A stretch of 64,000 bases of DNA from Haloarcula hispanica ATCC 33960 (GCF_000223905.1 NC_015948.1:1488001-1552000); one strand, 5' to 3'; positions 40,367 through 49,845 are shown, counted from the stretch's first letter. A program made the numbers and translations. The notes: generated from the letters alone by a model not told the origin.

Positions 40367-41398
40367 TCACCGCTGGTCTGTGTCGCCCTCGGCAGCCGCC
40401 TGCAGGCGTCCAAAGGCCTCCCACGACGGGTCCGCACCGGGGTGCGATTGTCGGGTGCCGTCGACGTAGAGCCCTGAACCGTTGGTCACTTCGCCGACGA
40501 CGGCTGCTGGCGTCCCACGGTCCCTGAGCGCGTCGACGACGCTATCAGCGTCCGCAGGGTTGACGGCAGCCAGAAGCGTCCCGCAACTACTGACGTGCCA
40601 GGGGTCGATGTCGAGCGCGTCACAGAGCGCGCCGACGCCTTCGGCGACCGGCATCGCCTCGCTATCCACGTCGAACCGGACGCCCGCACCGTCGGCCATT
40701 TCGATGAACGCACCGGTGATACCGCCCTCCGTCGCGTCGTGCATCGCCGTCACGTTGCCGGCGTTTGTCGCGGCCATCGCGTCCTCGACGAGCGCGGTGT
40801 CGGCCAGTCGCTCCTGTGCGATGGCGGTTCGGTCGGGCGACAGCCCGATCTGTTCCGGAAAGAGATTGGCGAACAGGCCAGTGACTTCGGCCCCGGGGCC
40901 GGTGCCGACGACCAGTTTGTCTCCCGCCCGAGCGCCGTCCGGCCGGACGATGTCGTCGTGGGACCCGACGCCGAGCACCGTCGCACCACCGACCCAGGAG
41001 TAGTCGACGCCGGCGTAGCGGGCGGTGTGGCCGGTGACGACGCTCACGCCGACTTCCTCGGCCCGCCCGGCAAAGCCGTGCCACATCGCCGCCAGTTCGT
41101 CGTCGCTCATCGCCGGTGGGAGGGTGAACGTTACGGAGAGATGCGACGGCGGGAGACCGGAAACGGCAACGTCGGCCAGGACCACGTCAAGCGCGAACCG
41201 ACCGGCCCGCTCGAACCCCAAATCGGGGAGGACCGACAATGGGTCGGTGGCCGTGACGAGGGCGTCGCCGCCGACGTCGATGACGCCGAAATCGATACCG
41301 TGGGTCGGCCCCAGCGTCACGTCCTCTCGGTCCGCGCCCAGTTCCGGGTAGATGACGGTATCGAACAGTTCGCGGTCGATTTTTCCGAGATCACTCAT
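40367..41398 (-). CDS. AIR synthase-related protein (HypE/ThiL/PurM-like)
   Basis: The 343-residue protein shows the two-domain ATP-binding fold of the PurM superfamily: GVIDVGGDALVTATDPLSVLPD and VLADVAVSGLPPSHLSVTFTLPP in the N-domain, with VSVVTGHTARY and HDATEGGITGAFIEMA in the C-domain. This branch, annotated AIR synthase family or hydrogenase-maturation HypE-like, has many paralogues with unknown substrates. No hydrogenase, thiamine or purine gene is near, so a specific role cannot be assigned. It ends with an acidic tail and precedes the DUF4013 gene by about 150 bp. Confidence 0.85.
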   Translation of the reverse strand: MSDLGKIDRELFDTVIYPELGADREDVTLGPTHGIDFGVIDVGGDALVTATDPLSVLPDLGFERAGRFALDVVLADVAVSGLPPSHLSVTFTLPPAMSDDELAAMWHGFAGRAEEVGVSVVTGHTARYAGVDYSWVGGATVLGVGSHDDIVRPDGARAGDKLVVGTGPGAEVTGLFANLFPEQIGLSPDRTAIAQERLADTALVEDAMAATNAGNVTAMHDATEGGITGAFIEMADGAGVRFDVDSEAMPVAEGVGALCDALDIDPWHVSSCGTLLAAVNPADADSVVDALRDRGTPAAVVGEVTNGSGLYVDGTRQSHPGADPSWEAFGRLQAAAEGDTDQR

Positions 41399-41443
41399 GC
41401 AGCCAGCTACCTCCGGCGCGGTGTTCTCTCTGCCCCGGCATCG

Positions 41444-43597
41444 TCACTCCTCGGTCATCCGGCTGCCGCCCGGCGGCAGGAACTCCTGTATCTGGTCCGG
41501 GCTGGCGACCTTCCGGACGAACGTCTCGTCTGCGAACCGCTCCTTGAACTCGCGGTAGAGGCGCTTGGCGATATCGTTCTGGGCGTACTGGCCCGGTTCA
41601 ACGGTGATGCTCGTCGCGGCCTGTCCCTCGATAGCCGCCGGCGGGCCACCGATGACCCGCGTCTCGTCGTCGCAGGTGATACCGACGGCGACGCCGGCCG
41701 GCGTGCCCTCGAAGTACGTCCGGTCGCCGCGGACGGCGAAGCCGCCCTTCTCCAGATACTCGCCGCTTTCCGGCGTTTTCGACACCTGGTCGGGGTCGAC
41801 CATGTACACGTCGCCGGCGAACTTCCCGTCTTTCCAGACCGAGGAGTACGAGACCGCGAACTGGGCGGCCTGGTCCAGTGACGACTGCGGGAACTCAACC
41901 TCCTTGGACGGCTCACTGGGACCGGTGGCCTTGAGCACCGTGACCGGGCCGCCGTGGGCCTGCGCGTGGAAGAACTTGTCACCGCCCTCCAGATACTTCT
42001 GGACGAGTTCTTCGTTGTCGTCGGCGTCGCGGCCGCCGATGACGAGGAAGCCGTCCGAGGTGTGGAACCAGCGGAACTGCTCGTACCAGCGCTCGGTCGA
42101 CCGGGTCGGAATGGACTGCATCGAGAGCCAGTCCGTCGGTTCGTCCTCGGCCTCGTCGTTATCGGCTTCGTCCTCGCCGTCGTCGGCCTCCCACTCCTCG
42201 CGCCGCTCTTTGACCGCTTCGAGGTCCTCGCGGGTGTTCTCGATGGCAGCGAGCGCGCCCTCCTTCTTCTCCTCGATGCGTTTGGCCTCCTTGTACAGTT
42301 CGTCGGCGTTCTTCTCGACGCCGGTGAAGGCGTCCACTGTGACCCGCGTCCCGTCGATGTCGAGGGTCACCGTCCCCTCGCTCCCGTCAAGCGAGACAAC
42401 TGCTTCGGCGGCCGCGATGCCGCGGTCGGCCCCCTCGTCAAACTTCGCCTCGATGTCGTCCCAGGACACGTCGTCCTGGCGGGCGGCCTGCACCGTCGAG
42501 AGCACGTCGTCGACGAGGTCGTAGTTGGCGTACAGCAGCTCGGCCTTCTCCCGTTCGACCTCGGCGTCGGCTTCGAAGTCCTCGATAGCCTGCTCCTGTT
42601 GCTGGATGATGCGCTGCTGTTTCTCTATCTCGGCCTCGAAGTCCGGGCGCTGTGTCTCGCCGCCCTCGACTTCCTCCTCCCGCTGGAAATTGAAGAAGTA
42701 GTCGTCCAGCGCGGGGTTGAACTCCGTGAAAGATTCGCTGTAGAGTTCTTCGTACTCCGCCAGCGGAATCGGCGTCACGTCGATGCGCCGGCGGTCCGGG
42801 TCATCGCCGGATTCCCCGTTGCCTGCACCGTCACCGTCGTCGAGCGTTTCGTAGTACACCCGCGGGTCGACATCTCCCTCACGCAGGCGCGTCCCCATCT
42901 CGTCGATGAGTTCGTACAGCCGCTCGAAATCGGACTCATCGAGGTCGTCGACGGCGACGTTGTAGTCGATGCCGGCGCGGGTACACAGTTCCTCGCCGTA
43001 GAGGCCGCCGAAGTTCAGTTGCGTCGCCAGCGTCCGCACGAGGTCAGCGTCGGATTCCTTGATGCGAGCGACAAACCCGTCGTAATCGACAGTCATCGGG
43101 TTGAACCGCGCCGACGGGAATTCGTAGGGCGTCCCGGGTGCGACGGTTCGGGATTTGAGCCTGACCGTTTCAAGACAGTCGATGACCTCGCCGTATTCGT
43201 CCAGCACGGCGACGTTCCCGTCGCCGAACAGCTCCGCGACGATAGTCGTCGACGCGTCCTCGCGGTCGAACTCCAGTTCGATGATGCGGTCGAACTCGAA
43301 CTGCTCGACGCGGACGAGGTCAGCGCCCGACAGCCGGTTCCGGAGCATCATCGCGAAGTCCGGCGGGCGGCCCGGTGCGTCGGGGACGTGACTCTGGTCG
43401 GCAGCGTGGGCGCGCTTGACGTCGCCGACTTCGATGAGGAACTCGACGCGCCCGCGGTCGAAGTCCCGGAGCTTCAGTCTGACGAGGTCGTCCTCGGGGT
43501 AGAGGTACGCCTTGTCGAGCTTCGCGCCCTCGTAGCCGGCGAGTTCGCCCTCCAGGGCGGCGAGGTCGACGCTCGTCAGTTCCCGCTTGTGGTCCAT
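41444..43597 (-). CDS. rqcH: Ribosome-rescue factor RqcH (NEMF/Tae2/FbpA family)
   Basis: The 717-residue protein starts MDHKRELTSVDLAALEGELAG and has NFACT-N (about 1-220, with FAMMLRNRLSGADL), a helix-hairpin-helix region (LATQLNFGGLYGEELCTRAG), a long coiled coil (about 310-480, with acidic spacers), and the NFACT-R domain (about 500-640, SMQSIPTRSTERWYEQFRWFHTSDGFLVIGGRDADDNE). Bacterial and eukaryotic RqcH/NEMF binds peptidyl-tRNA on split large subunits and adds C-terminal tails; the archaeal protein is inferred to act in the same pathway. It lies 46 bp upstream of the AIR-synthase-like gene and within 5 kb of pelA, all on the minus strand. Confidence 0.94.
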   Translation of the reverse strand: MDHKRELTSVDLAALEGELAGYEGAKLDKAYLYPEDDLVRLKLRDFDRGRVEFLIEVGDVKRAHAADQSHVPDAPGRPPDFAMMLRNRLSGADLVRVEQFEFDRIIELEFDREDASTTIVAELFGDGNVAVLDEYGEVIDCLETVRLKSRTVAPGTPYEFPSARFNPMTVDYDGFVARIKESDADLVRTLATQLNFGGLYGEELCTRAGIDYNVAVDDLDESDFERLYELIDEMGTRLREGDVDPRVYYETLDDGDGAGNGESGDDPDRRRIDVTPIPLAEYEELYSESFTEFNPALDDYFFNFQREEEVEGGETQRPDFEAEIEKQQRIIQQQEQAIEDFEADAEVEREKAELLYANYDLVDDVLSTVQAARQDDVSWDDIEAKFDEGADRGIAAAEAVVSLDGSEGTVTLDIDGTRVTVDAFTGVEKNADELYKEAKRIEEKKEGALAAIENTREDLEAVKERREEWEADDGEDEADNDEAEDEPTDWLSMQSIPTRSTERWYEQFRWFHTSDGFLVIGGRDADDNEELVQKYLEGGDKFFHAQAHGGPVTVLKATGPSEPSKEVEFPQSSLDQAAQFAVSYSSVWKDGKFAGDVYMVDPDQVSKTPESGEYLEKGGFAVRGDRTYFEGTPAGVAVGITCDDETRVIGGPPAAIEGQAATSITVEPGQYAQNDIAKRLYREFKERFADETFVRKVASPDQIQEFLPPGGSRMTEE

Positions 43598-43633
43598 GTC
43601 GGTGGCTGTCGGCGGGCACCCAAAGGCGTTCCG

Positions 43634-44668
43634 TTACCCGCTGTCGGCGATTGCCTCGCCCGTCTCCAGTCCGTTCCGCAGCGCCGCGTGGAGTCGCCCC
43701 TCGCCGGCCACCCAGTCGCCGGCGAAGTACAGGTCGTGCTCGGCGGCACACGCCAGCAGATCGTGGTCGACCTTGCCCTCGGGCTGGGAGTAGCGCCAGT
43801 GCTGATGGTCGGTCCAGTCGGGGTCGGCAAGCCGGTCGTCGTCCAGCAGTCGAGCCGTCCGCGTCGCGATGTCGTCGACGAGCGTATCGGGGTGTTCGTC
43901 GTAGTTCGCAATCGACCACGGTTCGTTCATCTGCACCAGCAGCAGGGACTCGCCGTCGGGGACGTGGCCGTCCTTGCACTCCTCGCGGCCGACCCAGCCG
44001 ATGTCGTGGTCCTTGTCGCTGTTGACCGCGGCATACCACGGCACGTCGATTTCGAAGGGATAGTGCAGCACCCCCGCGATGACCGTTCGATAGGGGACCG
44101 AAGCGATTTCCTGCCGAAGCGCCCGGCAGTCGTCGTGATCCCACCGCGACTGTCCCAGCAAATCTGCTGTCTGGGGGGCCGGCGGTGTCAGCAGCGCGGC
44201 GTCGAAGTGCCCCAGGTCCGCTCCGTCGTCGTCCTCGAGCCGCCAGCCGTCGCGCTGCCGCTCCAGTCGTTCGACCCGGACGCCGTTCTCTACGTCGGCG
44301 TCGGTCTCGTCGAACAGTCGCTTTGCAAGCTGTGTAATGCCCGCCTCGTACGTCCATTTGTGTTCGTCAGCGTCCCGTCCAGCGTCGATTTCCCCGGTCC
44401 TGTCGAACGCGTGCACCGGTTCCTCGATATCGACGAGTCCCTCGGTCGAGAGCGCCTCCGTGACCAGTTCCGTCACGCGCCCGTCGTCCGCCTTGAGATA
44501 GTTCGCCCCGTACTCGTACGTGCAGTCGCCGTGCCGCCGGGTCGCGGCGCGCCCGCAGACGCCGCGGCTCTTCTCGAACACCGTTACGTCGACTTCCGCG
44601 TCGTGGAGCGCGTACGTTGCCGCCGCACCGGCACCACCGGCACCGACGACTGCGAGGTTACGAGCCAT
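43634..44668 (-). CDS. NAD(P)/FAD-dependent oxidoreductase (renalase-like)
   Basis: The ATG at 44666-44668 gives 344 residues. The dinucleotide motif VVGAGGAGAAATYAL is followed by VFEKSRGVCGRAATRRHG, and a C-terminal FAD contact is YFAGDWVAGEGRLHAALRNGLETG. The layout matches renalase and the amine-oxidase-like family of flavoproteins. The substrate is unknown; the protein looks cytoplasmic. It is 36 bp upstream of rqcH on the same strand and may be co-transcribed with it. Confidence 0.88.
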   Translation of the reverse strand: MARNLAVVGAGGAGAAATYALHDAEVDVTVFEKSRGVCGRAATRRHGDCTYEYGANYLKADDGRVTELVTEALSTEGLVDIEEPVHAFDRTGEIDAGRDADEHKWTYEAGITQLAKRLFDETDADVENGVRVERLERQRDGWRLEDDDGADLGHFDAALLTPPAPQTADLLGQSRWDHDDCRALRQEIASVPYRTVIAGVLHYPFEIDVPWYAAVNSDKDHDIGWVGREECKDGHVPDGESLLLVQMNEPWSIANYDEHPDTLVDDIATRTARLLDDDRLADPDWTDHQHWRYSQPEGKVDHDLLACAAEHDLYFAGDWVAGEGRLHAALRNGLETGEAIADSG

Positions 44669-44739
44669 ACGTGCCAGTCGGACGGTGTGAGTAAAAATCC
44701 ACCACACAACCAGTTCGGACCGCCCGCCAGTGGTCCGGT

Positions 44740-46215
44740 TCAGCGGTCCCGCTGGCGTCGGAGACCCCGACGCGTCCAGCCGACCACGGCGAGTATCGCG
44801 ACACCGACGCCCACTTGGCGGAGTGAGAACCCGGGGCCCTGTGCCGCGGTCGTTGCCCTGTCATCGCTGTCAGTGGCCGGAATGGATTGGTTTTCGACTG
44901 TGAGTGGGCCCGCCGTCTCGCCGTTGACCCGAACGGTTCCGTTGACCGCCTCGAACTCTGTCTCGACGACCGTCTCCTCACCGGGCTCAAGCGCCACTTC
45001 GTTCGTTGCCACCGGTTCGCCGTCGACCGTCACGGTCAGTGTCTCGTTGACTGGTCGCGGACGGGCGTTCTTTACTGTCGTTCGCACGGTCGTATTGAAC
45101 CCGGCCCGAACCCAGTCAGCCGACAGTGAGGCCTCCCTGATCTGCAAATCGGCGTTCCCCTGACCTTCGGGAGTGGGTTCCCCATCGGTACCCACTTCGG
45201 TTCCGAATCCGGCGGTTTCGTTTCCGTCGCCGGTCGTGTTGCCGGCAGGCGCGCCCCCGCCTGTTGTTCCGTTCCGCGCGGTTGCGTTCGTCCCATCGGT
45301 CGACGTCCCGTTTTCATTGCCATCCGACCCCGTGATCTCGTCATAGATTCCACCGTCAGACTGGGAGTCATCGTCGTTGTCCGAGCCGTCAGAGTCCTCG
45401 GAGCCGCTATTGTCGGAGTCGCCTGAGTCGTTCGAACCGTCTCCACTGGAGTCGGTATCGTCGTCGGAGTTGCCACCTGAGTCGTCAGTGTCGGCAGCGC
45501 CGACATCGCTATCCGCCTCAGTTTCCTCCTGTGTACCGTTCTCAGTTCTTTCACTGTCCGTCGGTGCCTCGGTCTCCTCACTGTCCGTTGGTTCTTCAGT
45601 TTCCTCACGGTCAGTGGGTTCCTCGGTCTCATCACTGTCCGTTGGTTCTTCAGTTTCCTCACTGTCCGTTGGTTCTTCGGTCTCCTCACTGTCCGTTGGT
45701 TGCTCAGTCTCTCCATCGTCCGTCGGTTCCTCGGTCTCCTCACTGTCATTCGGCTCTTCAGTCTGGGTCTGTGTCTCGGTATGTTCTCTTTCTGTGGGGT
45801 TCTCGGTTTGCGTCGGCTCCTCCGTTTCTTCGTTTTCGGTCGATTCCTCCGTTTCCTCGCTCTCAGTCGGTGTCTCCGGGCTCTCCGTAGGTTCCTCCGT
45901 CTGGTCGCTTTCAGTCGGGTCTTCGGTTTCTTCGGAGTCTGTCTGTGGCTGTTCCGTCGGCGTCTGTTGGGCCTCCGCAGTCTGCTCGCCGTCGGCCGGT
46001 GTGTCCGTTTCGTTCACCTGCCCGAGCAGTCTCTCAGAGTCGGATTCGATAATAGATTCGACGGCGGCTCCGGGTGTGCTCACTGCGGCGTCCGATACAC
46101 CGTTCTGGGGGCCGGCGCCGGAGGCACCCACGCTGCCGACAGCGAATACGGACGCGAGCGCAGCGGTGCCGAAAACGATAGTGACAGCAGCAAAGAGTTG
46201 TTTGACCTCGCTCAT
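44740..46215 (-). CDS. PGF-anchored surface protein with Glu/Thr/Pro/Ser stalk
   Basis: The 491-residue protein has an N-terminal signal-like helix (LFAAVTIVFGTAALASVFAVG). A low-complexity acidic stalk (residues 80-290) is built mainly of EETEEPTDS-like units, followed by a Gly/Asn/Asp-rich linker. A CARDB-like domain (360-440, LSADWVRAGFNTTVRTTVKN) precedes AAQGPGF, a transmembrane helix and RRGLRRQRDR. GPGF-helix-basic tail is the PGF-CTERM sorting signal used by archaeosortase A. The stalk and many N-x-S/T sites suggest a heavily glycosylated, exposed protein. The C-terminal 130 residues closely resemble those of the next protein. Confidence 0.85.
   Translation of the reverse strand: MSEVKQLFAAVTIVFGTAALASVFAVGSVGASGAGPQNGVSDAAVSTPGAAVESIIESDSERLLGQVNETDTPADGEQTAEAQQTPTEQPQTDSEETEDPTESDQTEEPTESPETPTESEETEESTENEETEEPTQTENPTEREHTETQTQTEEPNDSEETEEPTDDGETEQPTDSEETEEPTDSEETEEPTDSDETEEPTDREETEEPTDSEETEAPTDSERTENGTQEETEADSDVGAADTDDSGGNSDDDTDSSGDGSNDSGDSDNSGSEDSDGSDNDDDSQSDGGIYDEITGSDGNENGTSTDGTNATARNGTTGGGAPAGNTTGDGNETAGFGTEVGTDGEPTPEGQGNADLQIREASLSADWVRAGFNTTVRTTVKNARPRPVNETLTVTVDGEPVATNEVALEPGEETVVETEFEAVNGTVRVNGETAGPLTVENQSIPATDSDDRATTAAQGPGFSLRQVGVGVAILAVVGWTRRGLRRQRDR
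45541..45747 (-). repeat. Tandem 30-bp repeat inside the surface-protein stalk
   Basis: About seven imperfect 30-bp units encode the decapeptide EETEEPTDSE and variants (residues about 157-225 of the protein ending at 44740). The antisense strand reads as a Ser/Val repeat, which is a shadow. Confidence 0.8.
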
Positions 46216-46329
46216 ACAGGGAGGTACGCGAGTAAAGGATTAGTTACCCAGCAGCCAAACCCTCGGTAAGGTCGTCCTTCGTACACAGAACCGGTAGTGT
46301 GGCCGGAAAATCCGCCGTCCGTACGACCT

Positions 46330-49300
46330 CTACACCCTACGATGGACTCGGACGAGACCGCCGATTAACGCCAGCACAAGTGTGACTAACTGGACAGTAA
46401 ATCCGGGCCCGGAGGCCGAGACCGTCTCGGAGGCTGGCTCCGCACCGCCGCCGCTTTCACCAGTCTCGGCAGTCCCGGACCCGCCCGTACTCGGGGCCGA
46501 GTTCGAGCCAACGCGGAGGTCACCTGCACTGACGCCGTTGACCGCGACTGCGCCGTCGACAGCTTCGAACTCCATCGTCACGGTAGTTTGTTCGCCGGCG
46601 TCGAGTCGAACGGTCCGAGAAGCGACCGGGTCGCCGTCGACAGTGACCGTCAGCGTCTGTTCGACGGTTTCGTCGGTCGGGTTCTCGACGGTCGCTCGCG
46701 CTGATGTGTTGAAGCCGGCCCGGACCCAGTCAGCCATCAGGGATGCATCGGCAACAGTGAGTTCTGCGGGCGTCGGCGTCGATGCATTCGTATTCGAGGA
46801 GCTGGCTGTCGTCGTCGGGGTGGACGTATTAGCGACCGGGGAGACGACAGCGATGGTCGAGAGGTTGGACGATGACGCCTGGATAGACGTATTCGTCGCG
46901 TTGGCGCTACTGGGTAGCTGACTCCAGGACCCGTTGTGGTACTGGAACACCCGGACGGCGTCCATCGATCCGTTGGTCGGCAGCGCCGATTCGTTGAGCC
47001 GCAGGGTGTACCTCACCCGGCTGATGGCAGACGCATTTGCGCCGGAAGTGACGGTCACGTACCCACGCACACCGTCTGCCTGAACTTCGGTCATGTTGTT
47101 CGGCGTGGCCTGCGGGCCGAGCATCGTCGCGTTGAACCCATCACTGTCGTTGGTCACGTCGAGCGAGAGTGCAGAGAGGGTGAACGCTGGCGCGGTCTCG
47201 GACGGCCCGGAGCGGTTCAGCGATTGGGTGACCGTCGAGTTCGCGGCGTCGGCAGTCACTCGGACAGTGACTCCGTTGTCGATCTGGGACTGCGAGATCG
47301 CGGGCGCCTCTGCGCCGCCGCCGTCGTCGGTCTCGTCCGACTCGTCGTCGAGATCGAAGCCGCCACCGCCACCGCCACCGCCTCCGCCGCCTCCGCCGCC
47401 TCCGCCACCGCCGTCACTACTGCTTTCGGCTTCGACAGCAAGCGTTTCAGTGGCGGCGTTGCCAATAGCGAGCGAGCGGTTGCCCTCGTTGTCGAAGGAG
47501 ATACTGAACGAGACAGTTACTGTTTCACCGCCGGCAATCGGGCCGATAGTTCTGGACTTGAGCGTCTGGTTGGTCTCTGTAAGCGCCGCGGTGTAGTTCC
47601 CACTCTCTGTCCCGACGTTTGCGACAGTCGCTGTCACGTCCACTGACTCGCCGGTTTCGGTGGACGAATTACTCAGTCGGGCGTCGCGAACCTCGAATGT
47701 CGCGGGTTGGGTCACTGAGATGTTTCCGCCGGAGTCACCGTTGACCGCCACGTCGTACTCTCCGCCGCTCTCGAAGACGTAGACGAAGGAGACCTCGGTC
47801 TGTTGACCGCCCGAGAGCGTGACGTTCCTCGTGTCCACGATGTCGTCGTTGGTCTGGAGGCGCACCGGGGAGGTCCCTGTCTCGTCGCCGTTGTTGACAA
47901 CGGTGGCAGTCACCTCAATCGGTTCGCCTGTCCGAGCGCTCGTCCGGTTCAGGTCGACGCTAGTGGTTTCGAACGTCGCCGCCTCGGAGACTCGAACTGT
48001 TCCGACCCGCTCGCCGTCGAGGTCGATAGGGTACGTGCCGACGGCGGTGAACGACTCCGTGAACGAGATAGTCGTCGATTCTCCAGGGCCTAATTGCAGT
48101 TCCGTGGCGTTCACCCGCTCGTCAGCGACTGTAAGCGGGACCTCGTAGGTACCGGTCTGGTCGCCAGTGTTCGTAACCGTCGCGGTCACCGCGACGCTCT
48201 CGCCCTCGCCCACCCTCGTCGTGTTCAGCGCCCTTTCGGAGACTTCGAACGTCGCTGGCTGCTCCACCGTGACGGTCTGAGTCTCGCTACCGACCGTGAA
48301 CTGGTACGTGCCGGGCTCCTCGAACGTGTGCACGTACGTGTCCGTATCGGATGCATCGGGTTCCAGATCGAACGAGACGGCGTCGACGGCTTCGTTCTCC
48401 GTTTCGACCCAGAACTCTTGCTTTGCGGTCACGGTCCCATCGTTTCTGGCCGTCACCGTCAGTTCTGCCGCGTCGCCCCGGGTGACCGTTGTTCTGTTCC
48501 ACTTCGCGTCGGTGACCTGAATATCGGGCTGGCCGACAGTCAGGGTGCCGGCGATGACGCCGTCGACCGTGACCTCGTGGTCGCCCTCGTCAACAGCTCC
48601 TTCGAGTCGATAGAGGAGTGTCTCGTTGACTGTCTCTCCGGCCGGGACCGTTACCGACTCCTGGCTAACCTGCGTGCCGCCAACTTCGATAGGCAGCGTA
48701 ATCGTTCCGGTCTGTCCGCCAGTGTTCTCCACCGTCACCCACAGCTCCGGCTCGCGGGTCCCGATGCCACCCGTGTCCGTGTCAGTATTGACCTGGGTGT
48801 CGATGAGCCCGGCGTCCTGAATCTGGAGCGAGCCCTCGTCCGCAACGTCGACAGTCCCGACCGATTCGCCGTTTATCGTCAGGTCGTAAGTACCCTCGCT
48901 GTCGAAGCTCGGTGAGAACTCCAGCGTCTCCGTATCGCCGTTTTCGATTTCGACGGTCCGGGTGGCGATTTCGGAGCTGTCAGTCTGCAGAACGACGTCC
49001 TCTGTCGCCGACCCGTCCCCGCCTCTGGGGTTTTGCATCCGGACCGTCAGGTCGACGGGCTCGCCGGTGATCGTCGAGTCGTCGCTTAGCTGCGAGTACT
49101 CGACGGTGAACTGCCTGGATTCCTCGATGGTGATGGTCGGGTTCGAGCCGGAACCGTCCCGCAGTTCGTACGCCCCGGCAGGCAACTCGTCGAGGGTCCC
49201 GGTGTCCAGCGTCCACGAGGTCGTCTCCGTGTCGCCGCCACCGACCTCGACGGCGAGTTCGTTGACCATCCGGGACGCTCCGGTGTCCGTGTTCTCAAGT

Positions 49301-49845
49301 TTCGGTATGATCGTCAGTTCGCCGGTTTGCCCGCCAGTGTTTTCGAGCGTATGAGTTACCTCGATGGTTTCGCCTCGCGTGACAGTAGCCCGGTCGACTG
49401 TCGTCTCGGTGACCGTGATGTTCGGCGGTTCGACGACGGTTACCGTCCCGGCCGGGACTCCATCGACGGCGAGGTCGTACTCGCCGGTGTCGTCGAGGGT
49501 GACGGGAACAGTCTCCGTCGTCTGCTGGCCGCCGCCAACCGCAACGTCGGCTTGCTCAATTTCCTCGCCGTCCGCCGTGACGGCTACTTGTTTCGTCCCA
49601 TCGCTGTCTCCGGTGTTCTCAGCCGTGAGCTCCACCTGGAACTCCATCCCGGAGACGACAGAGAACGGCGCATCGTGTATACCGGAACTGTTGGTCTTTG
49701 TCGCAGAGGCGTCGGTCACCTCGATAGCCGCTGTCTCGTGATTGGACGCGGCTGCGACACCCGGCCCGAACACCGGGGCCGTCGACACCGCAACCACAGC
49801 CAGTAGCGTCATCGCTGATAGCCACAGGCCCGTAATCTTACCCAT
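46330..49845 (-). CDS. CARDB-repeat surface protein with PGF-pre-PGF domain and PGF anchor
   Basis: The 1171-residue protein starts with a signal peptide (TGLWLSAMTLLAVVAVST). About eight CARDB-like Ig folds of roughly 90-95 residues follow; recurrent strings are VTVENTGGQTG, VTATVTNTGDQTG and YDVAVNGDSGG. An 18-Gly run separates them from a PGF-pre-PGF-type domain (SRVRYTLRLNESALPTNGS, VFQYHNGSWSQLPS), then a Ser/Thr-rich linker, a ninth CARDB domain, and SGPGFTVQLVTLVLALIGGLV with a basic tail. It would be secreted and anchored by archaeosortase A, projecting far from the S-layer. Many N-x-S/T sites suggest glycosylation. CARDB domains often mediate cell adhesion; the partner is unknown. 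It ends 115 bp upstream of the related gene starting at 46215. Confidence 0.9.
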   Translation of the reverse strand: MGKITGLWLSAMTLLAVVAVSTAPVFGPGVAAASNHETAAIEVTDASATKTNSSGIHDAPFSVVSGMEFQVELTAENTGDSDGTKQVAVTADGEEIEQADVAVGGGQQTTETVPVTLDDTGEYDLAVDGVPAGTVTVVEPPNITVTETTVDRATVTRGETIEVTHTLENTGGQTGELTIIPKLENTDTGASRMVNELAVEVGGGDTETTSWTLDTGTLDELPAGAYELRDGSGSNPTITIEESRQFTVEYSQLSDDSTITGEPVDLTVRMQNPRGGDGSATEDVVLQTDSSEIATRTVEIENGDTETLEFSPSFDSEGTYDLTINGESVGTVDVADEGSLQIQDAGLIDTQVNTDTDTGGIGTREPELWVTVENTGGQTGTITLPIEVGGTQVSQESVTVPAGETVNETLLYRLEGAVDEGDHEVTVDGVIAGTLTVGQPDIQVTDAKWNRTTVTRGDAAELTVTARNDGTVTAKQEFWVETENEAVDAVSFDLEPDASDTDTYVHTFEEPGTYQFTVGSETQTVTVEQPATFEVSERALNTTRVGEGESVAVTATVTNTGDQTGTYEVPLTVADERVNATELQLGPGESTTISFTESFTAVGTYPIDLDGERVGTVRVSEAATFETTSVDLNRTSARTGEPIEVTATVVNNGDETGTSPVRLQTNDDIVDTRNVTLSGGQQTEVSFVYVFESGGEYDVAVNGDSGGNISVTQPATFEVRDARLSNSSTETGESVDVTATVANVGTESGNYTAALTETNQTLKSRTIGPIAGGETVTVSFSISFDNEGNRSLAIGNAATETLAVEAESSSDGGGGGGGGGGGGGGGGGGFDLDDESDETDDGGGAEAPAISQSQIDNGVTVRVTADAANSTVTQSLNRSGPSETAPAFTLSALSLDVTNDSDGFNATMLGPQATPNNMTEVQADGVRGYVTVTSGANASAISRVRYTLRLNESALPTNGSMDAVRVFQYHNGSWSQLPSSANATNTSIQASSSNLSTIAVVSPVANTSTPTTTASSSNTNASTPTPAELTVADASLMADWVRAGFNTSARATVENPTDETVEQTLTVTVDGDPVASRTVRLDAGEQTTVTMEFEAVDGAVAVNGVSAGDLRVGSNSAPSTGGSGTAETGESGGGAEPASETVSASGPGFTVQLVTLVLALIGGLVRVHRRV
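47359..47412 (-). repeat. 54-bp run encoding 18 consecutive glycines
   Basis: On the plus strand it reads as GCC/ACC/TCC triplets (GCC-rich), encoding Gly 18 times in the minus-strand surface protein. Such a GGN tract is prone to length change by slippage. Confidence 0.85.

Noticed and set aside
41954-45163. 1069-residue plus-strand open frame
   Set aside because: It runs antisense to rqcH, the FAD oxidoreductase and the start of the surface protein; composition is that of a reverse-strand shadow, with no domain or signal.
45377-46243. 288-residue plus-strand frame with Ser/Val repeats
   Set aside because: Antisense mirror of the Glu/Thr/Pro/Ser stalk; the repeat arises only from that stalk's codons.
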